Source: Aspidapion aeneum (Eukaryota > Arthropoda > Insecta > Coleoptera > Brentidae). From it: 64,000 bases of DNA. Positions within the stretch are counted from its first letter, which is position 1, and every line of letters begins with the position of its first letter. The stretch lies in the NCBI GenBank assembly GCA_963576565.1, contig OY755038.1, forward strand, positions 138,580,989 to 138,644,988, written 5' to 3'. Positions 44,580 through 56,294 of this stretch are shown piece after piece. Made by a program: the position numbers and the translations under genes. The notes below the pieces were generated by a model. The model saw only the letters and a program-made list of their open reading frames with translations. It was not told where the DNA came from and did not search any database.

Positions 44580-46589
44580 TTCAATACTAAACTTCTTATA
44601 GTCTAACTGGTTATGTTTCTCCTACTTGCTATGTTGGCAGGGGTCCGGTTGACATTTGTTTCGGTGTATGCATGGCGTCTCGAAATCGTCGTTTATAAAA
44701 ATACAGATCCGTAGAAATAGATCCGACACCATCTCATGCGCGTTGGACGCCTTTGGAATATTTCCTTGATTGATGCTGCCCCCTATAGACCTGTACCGAA
44801 GTACTAGTATACGTCGTCATTCGCTAGTTTGAAAACGGCGGAGTTTTTGCCAGGCTTGCAAACCCGGTGCTGGAGGATTTTTTGGTGAAAGTGTTTTTTA
44901 TAAATGGGTTTGCATCCTTATTTGAATTTAACCGGGAAAATTTGGTTGGTACTGTGCCCCACCCAAGTTGGGGAATGGTTTCCGGCATCTTCAATTTTTT
45001 TCGGACGTGTCATTTCTCTTTTCTAAAGAATTGGCTGGGTCGACAACAAGTTTTTGGGATCGCCATTGTTTTTTGGTTACTGGCACTGCAGTGTTTGCAG
45101 GTTATTTCCCAGAGACTGTGAAGAGTGAGTCCGTCGTTTTAGGCGTAATCTTGGTGACGGCTCACATCCTCTGAGTGAGGGATTCAAGGCGACCTGCGCC
45201 ATTCCTACGGACAAAGCATAGGTAAGTTCGATTTTTTTATTTTATTTTTGGGAATTCTTCAAGATAATATTTGCCTCCCTAATTGTAATTATTTTTTTCG
45301 TGTGAAATGTAATTTTTCTACAACAGACGTGTGGAATTTTTGGAGTTTTTTTATATATTTTTTTAAACCACGTTTTGGATAAAAACTATATATTGGTTTT
45401 CTCCTTTGTCTACAGCCCTGTCCACTCCATCAACGGGACGGTTGTGCTGGGTGCTGGTGGAACAAGGTTCGAGCCAGTTGTAACTCTGGGAAAGGTACGT
45501 AGGGTTGTTTTAGTTCATCTGTTGAAATCTGCTTTATTTTATTGAGTCGTCACGGGGTTCTTGATTTAGGTTACTCGGGGTAGGGGAACCTCTCGCAAAA
45601 CCGACGAATTCCAGGAAACTGAAATATTTCATTTACCACAGGGTTCTACGCTCGCGCAACTATCCGGCACTTATTAAAACCCACGTGCTGCCCCAGCATG
45701 ATGTGCCAAGCGAGCACTAGGAAAGACGCGGGCATGCCAGAACCAGGAGCAGCAGTAAGAAAATGTCTGGGACAACAGGTTTACCATAAAATTAAGCAAC
45801 TAGAAAAGATAAAAGGATCAAGGTAGGAGTTTTCTTCAATTTCACGCAAGCAAACATTTTTTAGATATAATTTTTTTCCATAAATTTTCCAATATAATTT
45901 TAACAATACTTGTAAACGCAAGAAAATGGGTATGACGTCATGACCACAATTTTGCGGCTTAATTAACTTAAGTTCTACTGTCAAATTGCTACTGCGTGCT
46001 ATTTTGGCCCTAACTTGTTTACATCCATTTCATTTATTTATTTTTCCATGTTTCCGGTATTTGTATCCGGTTTTACCATTAAAATAAACAAGATGAACTA
46101 AATCTTTGCGTTATTTGTACAGCCCAACGACCAACTTTGCAGAGACAAAAGAGAGATAGAGTTATTTGCTTTAGTGTTTTTATGGCACGGTTTTACCTCA
46201 TGTGGTGGATCTCGGACTGGGTTGCTGTCTGTCTCATTCTACCCAACGTAGAATGATGACAGCAGATATTTGGTCCAGATCTCCCCTATCATGAAATGAT
46301 TTTGGAAGTGTATTTTTTAACAACCATTAAAGTAGGTAATGGAGTCTTACACTACTGACTCACTGAGTGAGGTACACTATGACATGTTGAAGATGTCCGT
46401 CTACCTGTGCTTTCTATTTTTCTCAATTTAATTCATTTAGGAATCTTTTAAAATTTAATTTTGTCAATAGGTCAATTTCTTTTTGGTTTTTTTAATTACA
46501 CAAATACTCTGGAAGCCTCGGAAGTAGGTAGAGTTTCATTGTTTGGTTCATAGAGTGATTACAACGTATTTTTTTATAGTGTCACAAAC
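44580..46589. other. Spacer with GC-richer, exon-like blocks
   Basis: Blocks ending at 45222 (GCATAG|GTAAGTT), at about 45416-45495 (CTACAG|...|GTACGTAG) and about 45643-45751 (CCACAG|...|GTAAGA) are richer in GC than their surroundings and bounded by splice-like signals. They have no long common frame and match nothing I recognise. The rest is AT-rich. Confidence 0.4.
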
Positions 46590-48330
46590 TATATAACTTG
46601 GATATTTTTTTATAAAAACTAAAAAATATCCAACTTTAGATACTTGTTTGCTATCACTTACCAAGTATATTTAAACAAAAATTACACTGTTTCAAAGCTT
46701 GTCTATATAATAGTAAAAAAAAGATTTTCCTGGAACCCAAAATTAAACGCAAACTAAAATATCCCCACCGGTTTATGTCCAAACGCGTCATTTTCGCTTA
46801 CACAACCGGTATTTTGAACAGACGATTTTTTCCTGTCTGCGGCAAATTTTTGAACATTTTGGATTTTATTAATATATTTTTTTAAGCAAGTGAATTTGGT
46901 ATGTAGATTTTTTTATTAGAAACGGTAAATGCCCTTTTAAATTATGGTCAAATAGAGTTTAAAAAAGTGGTAATGCATAAGTAATCCAAAATCTTTGAAT
47001 TTTGCGAATAACGAAACAGCTTGGTATTTATGATTGTACAACACATTTTTCCTGCAATATTTTTTAATATTAGGAAGAAAGTACGTCAGATAAAATTCTC
47101 ATTAGAAATTTCTTCACAGAGTAAAACAAATTTAGGTTTTAAAAAATCACGACTTTCTTTTAATATTTTTAATTTGAAATTAGTTTTCTTAAAATAAAAA
47201 ATATTTTTAAAAGTTATGTAAGACAGGCCGATAGAGACAGGTCTTACCTAATTAAAACCGTAGTAAAAAATATTGTGACTCAGTTATTTTGAAAGAAGTG
47301 AAAAGGTGCAAACTGGAAAGTTAAGGGCACTGAAACGCAGCTTAGAGTGGAGTACCAACCAACTTTTTTTTTATTTTTTACTTCTCTAAAGTCCATGTAC
47401 AAACTTGCCCATTTTTATGAAGTTCCCATCCAAATTGACGAAAATGGCGGCTGAGTGACCGACCAGTATACGATTTGGATATTTTTTTTAAAAACGGAAA
47501 AAAATCCAACTTTAAACGCTTTTTTGCTACCACTTACCAAGTATATTTTGAAAAAAAAATTCATACCGTTTAAAAGCCTGTCTATATTAGAACAAAGGTT
47601 TTCGGGGGACCCAAAATTAAAGGCAAAATAAAAAATCCCCAGCCGTTTATCTCCAAATGTGTAGTTTTTTCTTAAAAAATCGTTATTTTGAGTCAGTGTT
47701 TTTTCCATGTTTGCGGTAAATTTTTTAATATTTTGGACTATATTTCTTACGAGAGTAAATTTTATATTCATTTGTCTATTAGAACCAGTAAATAGTCTTT
47801 TACGTTTTGTGCAAATAATGTTTTAAAAAATTCATTTGTTCAAACGTGACAGCTTGGTATTTGTGATTCTGCTACAGATTTTCCCTGCTATATTTTTTAA
47901 TATTTTAAAAAGGGTAGATAGCAAGACTCAAAAGGCAGAAAAAAAAATATGTCAGATGAAATCCGCCTTAGAAATTTCTTCACAGCGTCCAAAAATTCAA
48001 GTTTTAAAAAAATCGCTACTTTGGTAAATTTGTCAAAGTTTTGACTTTGTCATTAGTTTTTTTTAATCGATAAATATTTTTAAAAGTTTTGGTACTTACG
48101 CCCGTAGAGACAGGTCTTGCCTAATGAAAACCGTAGCAATAAATATTTTGACTTTTTTTGATTTTAATAAAAGTGGAAAGGTGCAAACCGGAAAGTTCAG
48201 GGCACTGATACGCAGCTTAGAGAGACAAATCGACAAATTTTTTTTTGGTTTTTTACTTTTCTTGGGTCGATGTATAAACGTGCCAATGCTTATCAAAATC
48301 AAAAATTGACGAAAATAGCGTTTTGCTGCC
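46590..48330 (-). repeat. Family X satellite-like array, about two units, minus orientation
   Basis: The same blocks as 40905-42600 on the opposite strand: GACAGGTCTTACCTAAT at about 47240, GAGACAGGTCTTGCCTAAT at about 48107, and GGACCCAAAATTAAAGGC at about 47607. With the plus-oriented array it makes a large inverted pair around about 4 kb. Confidence 0.8.
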
Positions 48331-48466
48331 CGATCATAAGAAGAAACACAACCGTAAGTTTTCCTATTTAGCTATGAAAATTACATTCCATTTTTCTCTC
48401 CTGAAAATCTAACGTAGTCGTTAGATAGTTTTGAATTTTAATATAAAATAATAATCTAAAATTTTA

Positions 48467-48718
48467 GTACAGTTACCAAATCTTATATTGCGACCGAAAT
48501 GGCATAAACAAACGTCACCAATAAAAGAGGATGATATTGTTATTATATGCGATAAGGATTTACCCCGGTGCAATTGGCCCAAAGGAAGAGCACTTGAAAC
48601 AAAAAGTAGCAAAGAGGGTCAAACTAGAAAGGCAAAGGTGCAAACTATACATGGAATTTTTGAACGACCTGTTGTAAAGTTAGCAGTATTATCAGTTAAA
48701 AATAACAAGAGAGAATGA
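48467..48718 (+). pseudogene. BEL integrase terminal domain, third piece
   Basis: The frame reads LPNLILRPKWHKQ, then DIVIICDKDLPRCNWPKGR and FERPVVKLAVL, the hallmark end of BEL/Pao integrases. It picks up exactly where 26744 stopped, with at most a GT overlap. A purine-rich run with a long G tract (about 48745-48758) follows and is likely the polypurine tract. Confidence 0.83.
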
Positions 48719-48761
48719 CGTACAGCATACTGAAACTAGATGCTGTAAGGGGGGGGGGGCG

Positions 48762-49146
48762 TGTGGAAAATAATGTTCTATTTTTTATATTATGTTGAAA
48801 AACGTTTACTTTGTTAAATTGGTTTCTTAAATTCCTAAAAATGTTTATTAAACTAGTCACCTAGTATTTAATGGCAATAAGACAAGATAACATTTCGCTT
48901 GACAAAGTTGATAAACAATATAAAAAACTTCCACTTATTGTCACAATACTGAAGATTTAAAATTTGTAAAGAAATTGATTCAAATGCCGAACTAGTAAGT
49001 TGTTGCAATTAAGAATATTTAAACATATTTTTATTTTCCTTTTATTTTTATTTTTTTGGAATTTGAGCAAACAAATGAATTGATGAAAAAATAAATAAAT
49101 ACAGTTTTGCTGCAAACTGTTTGCTGTTTCTGAATTATTATTTACA
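48762..49146 (+). repeat. Probable 3' LTR of the BEL element
   Basis: Begins TGTGGAAAATAATG after the G-rich tract and is taken to end at TTATTTACA, where the sequence turns into LINE coding. No second LTR is in the window to confirm the limits. Confidence 0.5.
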
Positions 49147-50120
49147 ATATTTAAGTATATGATGAGAAAGTTAACGGAAAAATACCAAAAGTAAGGGTTA
49201 ACAGTGAACGTGGACAAGACACATTATGTATTGGAAACGAATCAAGTGAGGTAGAACTAGACAATGGACAATTAATATCTTCATGCGATGCATATCTATA
49301 CAAAAAAGGTTATTATGTCTTAACAGTATTTTATGGAGCAGAGAGATAAAAAAGAATGTAAAATTAACATATCGTCACCCTAATTCTAAAACGTCGTAAC
49401 CCAAAAAAAAATGAAAATTCATATTTTTACGCCAAAGGTTAGTAATTATGCATACCTATATCGATGATCTCAAATCAATACCTCGTAAGTCTGACTAGAC
49501 TAGACTAGACTTAGGAGGTATTGATTTGAGACCATCGATATGCTGCTAAATCTTCGCAACCAAAAAATAAAACGGTCATTACGATGAAAACGATTTCTAA
49601 TAAGTCGCATAATGCTTACCCTATGTAATTTGCTTCTAACTTTTCTTATTCCTGTAAAATTTTGTTGAGTTGGGTTACGACGTTTCAGAATTAGGGTGAC
49701 GATATATGAAACAATGGGGAAAAGCAGGCTGTTCTATGGAATAGAGACTTGTCGTGTAACAGAAAAACAGAAAACGAAAATGGAAAGTTTCGAAATGGCT
49801 GCAATAATAAAATCAATGAACATATCTAGAACAGATCATATAAGAAATAAGACCATAAAAGAAAGAATGGGAGTCGAGAGAAGCATAACGAAGACATCAC
49901 TAAACGATTACTGATATGGTATGGCCATGTGAAACGGATCAACGACGAAAGATTACCAAAGCAGGTCCTAGAATGGCAACTAATAGAGCGCAAAAAAAGA
50001 GGGCATCCTGAACTTTAATGGCAACAGTTAATCCAAAGATCAATGAGTCGAAAAGAGCTGACAGTTAAGTTCAGTTTAGGACCGAAGGAGGTGGAGAATA
50101 TGCGTCGGATAACGTAGAAA
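49147..50120 (+). pseudogene. LINE RT C-terminal fragment, outermost layer of the nest
   Basis: Before the MITE: YMMRKLTEKYQK, GLTVNVDKT and, in another frame, CIGNESSEVELDNGQLISS. These are the stretch after the RT active site. After the MITE: YGIETCRVTEKQKTKMESFEM, then WYGHVKR and RLPKQVLEW in a shifted frame, the usual LINE C-terminal region. It is heavily decayed. The BEL LTR abuts its left end, which suggests that BEL entered it. Confidence 0.72.
49369..49705. mobile_element. Palindromic MITE in the LINE fragment
   Basis: Ends are 36-bp inverted repeats with one mismatch, starting ATATCGTCACCCTAATTCTA. A second, internal hairpin occupies about 49458-49542, with arms such as CTCAAATCAATACCTC and its complement around GACTAGACTAGACT. 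No coding. LINE sequence continues on both sides. Confidence 0.82.
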
Positions 50121-50291
50121 AACCTTCTAAACCGACATAGTAGTACAAAACCTTTTTACCCGCTTAGCTACGAAAACTTGTTTGATTAATAATAAAATAA
50201 ATTTTTTCTTGGGCTATTGCTCACAGTATTTTGCAGCGGGATCACACGCTAAGTGCCTTGCCGCGTAATATATTTTATATATGTTTTTTAG

Positions 50292-50454
50292 AGATTTCAA
50301 GGATACAAACATCATTGGTCAGACATTCGACTTCCAGTGCTCTTGGAAGTTTCAGCTTCTTCATTAGATCAGTTAGATCCGACTTCAGGTTCCTTGTTAG
50401 CCAGTTATAATTTTAAAGATTTTGAAGGAATTTGTACTATGTCAGATTATCCAG
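50292..50454 (+). CDS. Single exon of an RME-8/DNAJC13-like gene
   Basis: The 163-nt exon follows an acceptor (atgttttttag) and ends at a donor (CCAG|GTAGGA). It encodes 54 residues plus one base, beginning RFQGYKHHWSDIRLPVLLEV, then DQLDPTSG, ASYNFKDFEG and SDYP. From memory of the family, the N-terminal region of RME-8/DNAJC13 has the same order: YKHHWSD, a P-V-x-LEV motif, DQ-x-P, SY-x-x-x-x-EG, SDY. RME-8 is an endosomal protein that works with clathrin, Hsc70 and retromer; this region lies before the J domain. Neighbouring exons are not found in the window. An isolated gene fragment is possible, but intact splice sites favour a real exon. Confidence 0.72.
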
Positions 50455-52383
50455 GTAGGATGTTATTAAAACTAAAAGCGTTTTATGTCATATCGGCTGC
50501 AAAGGCAATAAACCATAAAGCATGGCCATGAGAGAAAGCTTTTGTAAATTAAATTAGGTTTTTTGACCCAATGCCTAATTCGCTCTGTTAGACAATTTTA
50601 TACGGGGTTCCAATAAAATAATTATCACATCAAAATGTTCTTAAATTAACAATTATTAATTGCTAAGAATTCGAAGAAAAAGGAGACAATGCCAAGGTCT
50701 AGTACTATTCCGCTCCGAATAGTATCTTTCCCTAAAGCCAATGGTCTCAGTCAAAAAATGTTACTATAATTACTAGTTGGTTACATATGTTTGGCCGTTG
50801 CAAATTGTAAAGGACATTATTAACTTGTAACGAAGTTACCTTTTTTTAACATTTAATTAGCCCAGGCAGTTGTTCTTTCAAAAATATAATTTAGTTTTCT
50901 GTTGTAAAGTTCATTTATCGGTTAATTTGACCCGTATCTCCCCTATTAATTAGCCCAGGCATATGTTCTTTCAAAAATATAATTTAGTTTTCTCTTATAA
51001 AGCTAACTTATCGGTTAATTTGACCCGGATCTCCTCTATGAATTTTCCTGCACCTTGCTCCATATTTAGCGCAGGATTTTGAGCATGCACCGGAATCATT
51101 TTTCATATATGGTCATACTATTTTCGTATTAGAAAATAATGACATGCGCCGTGGCACATACTTTTTCTTGTTGAATTATGTATTTCAAATAATAACTGTA
51201 ATTTAATAGGTCGTTTTTCATTCTTGGCTCGCAAACTCTTCGGGGTTGTGGGTGGTTGGAGTGTTAACCACTTAATTAATTACACGTCTCCGGACCGTTT
51301 TCTTGCTGAATTATTTAATTAAAATAATAATAATTTTGTATGTGATTTGGTGGGTTGTTTTCATTTTTGGCTCACAGCGGCTTAGCGGTAGACAGCAACA
51401 TAATTTTTCAGTCTTTTTAAGAAAACTGACATACTGAAAATGTTACTGGCTGCCCAGGGGCTTGCGAGTGGTTGGAATGTTGACAGCTAAACTAATTACA
51501 TGTCCATGTTTTATCTCCTTTAATTAAATTAAATATTTTATGTTATTTTACAAATGTATCTTCTTTTGGTCAAGCATAAACCACTTCACCCTATAGAACA
51601 AACCTACATAAAATATGGTGAAAGAAGGTAGCTGACTTTGGTATTTTGTAAAGTAACTAAAACTAAAAATTAGAGTACTATAAGATTGTATTTTACTTAA
51701 TATCATAACTGATGCATTGGGGCTTGGCTTTTGGACTTTTCTTGCTTTTATCCGTATATAAAATAATCTGCTTTTGAGTGAATTTAACCTAAGCTTGCTT
51801 CAACTTCGCTTTGTTTGTTTATATTTTATTAATTAAACACTGCCTGAACTAAGCACAAGTTGCTTACTTACAGAAGGTTTATTATAATTTTCAGGGGTGG
51901 TTTACTGTAAATTTTAATATTTGCCCGGCATAGAATCAAAAGTATCTTAATAATTTCAGTTACCCGAGATCTGGTTTTCTTTATTCGGTTAAACTGGGTG
52001 AATCTTACCATTAGTATTATGTATATTACATATTTTGGTGATATTCTAGGGTGTAAAAGAAAACTACACTTTTATATAATAAAAAAATTAATTTATTTAT
52101 AACCACAGTGTTAACTATTATTAAACTCAAATTTGAAGTAATACTTTACCTGTTTTCTCCACTGTATAAAAGCTTCCCGAGAGGCACAGGGGACTCTAAG
52201 CTCCCCTATTTCTTAGAGTGGCGTTCGAGGCATCTCTTTCTGTTACTTTTCTGTAGGAAATTTGACAGAAACCCTGGGACGTCAAATAAGGGGAAAACTC
52301 AATAAGGGGGATTCTTATATTTTTAATATAATATTAGAAATTAGTATAAATTCAACCCCCCAGAGCAAACACCCTCACAAAAT
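50455..52383 (+). repeat. Probable LTR region of a decayed LTR element, with tandem repeats
   Basis: The region ends at a primer site (52384). It has a TATA box (tataaaagc) at about 52165 and AATAAG-type signals downstream, as expected of an LTR. The left limit is uncertain, perhaps near 50826 (TGTAACGAAG). Two tandem copies of a 93-bp unit (TTAGCCCAGGCA...) lie at 50854-51040. A looser repeat of about 230 bp (TTTTCATTCTTGGCTC ... GTGGTTGGA) covers 51210-51510. Confidence 0.55.
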
Positions 52384-52401
52384 TGGCGCCCGAGCAGAGA
52401 C
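52384..52401 (+). promoter_or_regulatory. Primer-binding site (tRNA-Lys-like)
   Basis: TGGCGCCCGAGCAGAGAC resembles the lysine-tRNA primer sites of many retroelements (TGGCGCCCAA or TGGCGCCCGAAC). It differs from the gypsy family above, so this is a distinct LTR element. Confidence 0.62.
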
Positions 52402-54836
52402 CTGATTATGGATTACTTCATTTTTGTACATAGGCAATTCTTGAGTTTAGTTTAGTGCAGTTAAATAAAAAAGATTATAAAAATCCTAGAGTTAATAACA
52501 AGATAATGAAAAAGAAAAAGGTTTTTGTTGTTTATTAAATCTTTTTGGTTATATTTTTATATTTTTATTCCCATGTTCAAAATATCGAGGGCCACTTGGC
52601 CATTTCATATGGTTTGTCGGGGTGCGTTCAGAGTGCCAGTGCAGAATCAATGGGCTGCACGAGATAGCGTATTATACGTGTGTGCCACTATAATTAAAAA
52701 TAAACTGTTTTCGCGTTGTCGCGGTATGTAACTATAGGAGCTTGGTTATAAAAACTAAGTCGATCTTGAGGGATCTAAGCCCTTCCCCACCGTAAATAAG
52801 TATTAATTTTCACACCAGAATGTGTTAGTTTTCTCCCTGATTATTTTGATTTTTATGTTAGGGGTTTACACACACGTACATTTTTCTTTTGTAAATATCT
52901 TGTAAACGGATGCTTTGTTTTTTTTGAAAAAAAAAAATGTTTTTTTATTGGCGATTTAATTATTTGTTGTCTATTTTACTACCAGGTTAGTGGTACACGC
53001 CTATATATCTTTTGTATATATATTTTTAAAAAATACGTATCTTGAAAACAAAAGATTCATTTGGTCGGTTTAAAGAAAAATTTTCATTTGGTTTTCTTTG
53101 ATATTTTGATTAAAATATTGATATATGATTTTTTTTAACAAAACACGCTTTAGGGGTTTACGTACACGTACCTGCTTTAACTATAGATAAATATATAATA
53201 ATAGAAACTCCTGCAACACTTTGCATGTTGTGCAGATTCATTTCAGCTCACAATGCTAATTTTTTTGTCGAGAGCGTTTCAGATGATTTTGAATTTTTTT
53301 GTCTCGCCGTCTGTCTGTATGTCTGACTGTAACGACCAACGCGCATAACTTAAAACCCACTTGCCCGATTTGCCTGAAAATTGGTACCTAGGCTTGAGAT
53401 GGTCCCATTTAAAAAAATGAACTCAATCCACCGAACGCAAGCCAAATAAAGGAGTGGGGGTAGATTTCAAAAATTAGAGTTTTAGTTAGAACATAGCTTG
53501 TGTGGTATCAAACGAAAGGTAATTGAGCCTGGAGTTGAATAAAATATATTTCAGTTTTGTTTTCACTAGCTCACACGTACACGAAAACTATAGTTCCTGA
53601 GCTTGGTTGTCTATATATGACAAAGTAATTTTTTTGATCTCCTAATAACAAAAATCCAATTTTTAACAATGGGATATGATTTTTTACCGTTAACCATATA
53701 AAAGTGAGTTTTTTTAGCTTTATTAATTGTTCACTTTATAGTGGTTCACGCGCTTGAAATTTTTTTGTATTGATTGAAAGTGAGTTTTTCGGATTTTTTT
53801 TATTAGCTTTAGTGGTTCATGCACACGTATTTTTATTTTATAATAAATTATTTTATTATTTCATATTAAATATCCTGAAAACAAGAGCGCTGCTTGGATT
53901 GTTTTTTTTTTAAATAAGCTTTATTTTTTTCTAGTAGGGTATTTATGAATTTTTTTTTAATGTATAATATTTTAGGAACAGACATTAAGGTGACCAATTT
54001 GAAAAAGAAATCTTTTCATATCATGGGCGGGCTAATTGTTTTTTTTTTTAAAGCAGTGCAGTGGTTTTAAAGTTTATATTGAAAGGAATTCTTTTAAATA
54101 ACGTTCTTTTCATCGAAAATAAACATAACTTAACTGATTTAATTAGTAGAGAAATATTTTATCTAATTAGATAACCGGAATTTTTTATTTATTTAATTAT
54201 ACATAAGGTATAGTAACCGAAAATTGTTGACAATTTTTTTTTGTTTTTTTTTACATTTAATTCTTGTCCCGTTGTAGCGTTTACTGCAAGTTTTTTGTAT
54301 TAGTTGTTTTACTACCACCTGGCTCCCCTGTTTAGAATATACTATTGCTTAGAATGCCTACCCCTGGCATATATTTTTTTTGTCTCATTAAGTAACTGAT
54401 AACGCAGCATGTTTATTTTTAATTATTACACCTGATACAAGCACACACAACGGAGTCACTTCCAAACCGAACCGCTAAATCTAAATTTTCCGCCGCATCC
54501 GAAATTTTCCGCCGCATATCCGATATTTTCCGCCTGTTCAATATCTTCCGTTAAGATGGAGTCTATCAGTTTCAGATACATATGCACAACCACGACGCTA
54601 TATAACAGCAATTACAGTTATATAACCTGCATCAAAGTACCAGTACCAGCCCTGCAGCTTTACGTAACTGATACCGCAGTTAGATAGCTACCGCTTACGG
54701 ACAAGTACAGACTTACACGTACGTCTAACTGATAACGCCGTATATCCCTCCGTACTGGTAAACCAATACTGCAGTTAGTAATTCCGCATTACCCTTGTTG
54801 ACCGTTCGTTAAGTGTACTGATACCGTAGACAGAAA
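52402..54836 (+). other. Long leader of the decayed LTR element
   Basis: No coding seen. A motif of the type GTTTACACACACGTA or GTGGTTCACGC recurs about six times at 52865-53830. Around 53210-53600 is a GC-richer stretch with CTGTCTGTATGTCTG. Short repeats of TTTTCCGCCGCAT lie at 54485-54530. Confidence 0.45.
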
Positions 54837-56275
54837 ATGGATTCCGAGACATAAGCTCTTAACATCAACCTGGAGGAAACACTTTCCGTTGGTAATAACC
54901 CAGAAAGCCTGGAAGATCTCAAGTTATCCGTTTCGGAAGACCAGTCAATAACCGAGCCTGCTTCCACCACTGCTGCACTTACATCCACCGCTTGCCAAGC
55001 CGTTGATGTTACGTCCGATACTCTAGATGAGTCCGTTGCAACCCTTCCTACCGATCATCCCTCAAGATGGGTACATTCATTAAAACCGTTACCTAGAGAG
55101 ATTTGGGTTACCAATGGATGGCAACATGAATAAAAAACGACAACGTTTCATAAATTTTCTGAAAGGGGGTAGAGCGTCACCCAATCCGTCAACCAGTTCT
55201 ATCCAGATGTCCATTGCTCCGGTTTTTCTGGAATCAAGTTTTTTAAGGCCAGTAGTCTGTACTTTGATGCCGGAAATTAACCAGCTATGACTCACCATCT
55301 ACCCGTTCAGCCCATATTAGTACTGTGACGCCAGCGACCATCGCTGGTACCAACCACAGCAACCATAAAACTGCTAGTTCTGCTTTTTCCTATCTAATGC
55401 CACCAGTTAGCCTGCCGTTGTTCACAACCGCTTCGAATCAGCTACAACCGACTGTGTTTGCTTTGCCGTCCGCTGCGCCTGCACATAATTACTATCAGTC
55501 CGCTCTCCCAGGATCAGTCACAGCTAATGTATCACCTGGCTCATGCGTAGCAGCTTCGTGCTCTCATTCTATATCACCGCCGCAACCTTTAAAAAATTCG
55601 CCTATTTACCTAACTCAAGCACCTCCGTCATATCAATCTGCTCCAACCGTGAGCTACGTGACACAGCTACCACTTCCGCCGTATCTGCCCGTTTTAAGCT
55701 GCGCACCATAGCTCGTATCATCTTCCGTTCCCGCCTCAATGGCTGCTCCTAACTCATGTTATGCTCCTGTCACTCACTCTCAGGTTCCGGTACCAAATCA
55801 ACCTCATTCTAGAAACTACACTACCTTATACAATTGAAAGATTACATTTGATGGAAGTAATGATCCAATCTCCTTTATTGAAATGGAAGAAATTTGTAGC
55901 TCATCCGGACTAAGCTTAGATGCCGTTGTAAATCAGATGCCCCAACTACTACGAGGGGAAGCAGAGAATTGGTGCCGTAATAATCGATACACTTGGCAAT
56001 CATGGAATCAATTTTTAGAAGATTTTGGTACTCACCAGTTCCCAGTGAACTATCTGGCCGATTTAGAGGCTGAGAAAGGCAAGAGATTACAAAGGCCAAC
56101 AGAACCTGCATCGTGATATATAACCGACTTGCAAACGCTTCTCCGCCGACACGGAGGATATACCATAGCTCAAGAACTTGCATGGTTATACCGAAATCTC
56201 ATGGCCGAATATCGTAGGAACATCCGTAGAAGCGATTTTCATGACATTATAACTTACTCGGGCAGTTAGATAATT
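54837..56275 (+). pseudogene. gag of the decayed LTR element
   Basis: Frame fragments from 54837, after a stop at codon 6, carry a Ser/Thr/Pro-rich N-terminal region. A capsid-like piece at about 55845-56116 has ITFDGSNDPISFIEMEE, RGEAENWCRNN and FLEDFGTHQF, the order of motifs in Ty3/gypsy-type gag. A stop near 56117 and frame changes show decay. Confidence 0.68.
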
Positions 56276-56294
56276 TAGGCAGATTCAATCTGAA

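Larger units (their letters stand above)
13560..49146 (+). mobile_element. BEL/Pao LTR retrotransposon, split by about 33 kb of nested insertions
   Basis: BEL coding occurs in order at 13561-15634, 26564-26744 and 48467-48718, always on the plus strand and each piece resuming where the last stopped. The first gap is gypsy copy 2, with ATAT duplications at 15631-15634 and 26560-26563. The second gap is the 21.7-kb block with the THAP gene. RT coding upstream of 13560 is cut by the copia LTR. The 3' LTR probably spans 48762-49146. The 5' half lies left of the window. The coding is heavily mutated. Confidence 0.85.

Noticed and set aside
44867..45174. ORFs of 84 and 68 codons in the GC-richer spacer
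   Set aside because: They overlap in different frames, carry no recognisable domain and end at random stops. A non-coding exon is more likely.
26564..48718. The two BEL integrase pieces as parts of two unrelated elements
   Set aside because: The second piece starts where the first stops, with no loss or duplication beyond 2 bp, which is improbable for unrelated fragments. It cannot be excluded fully without alignment.
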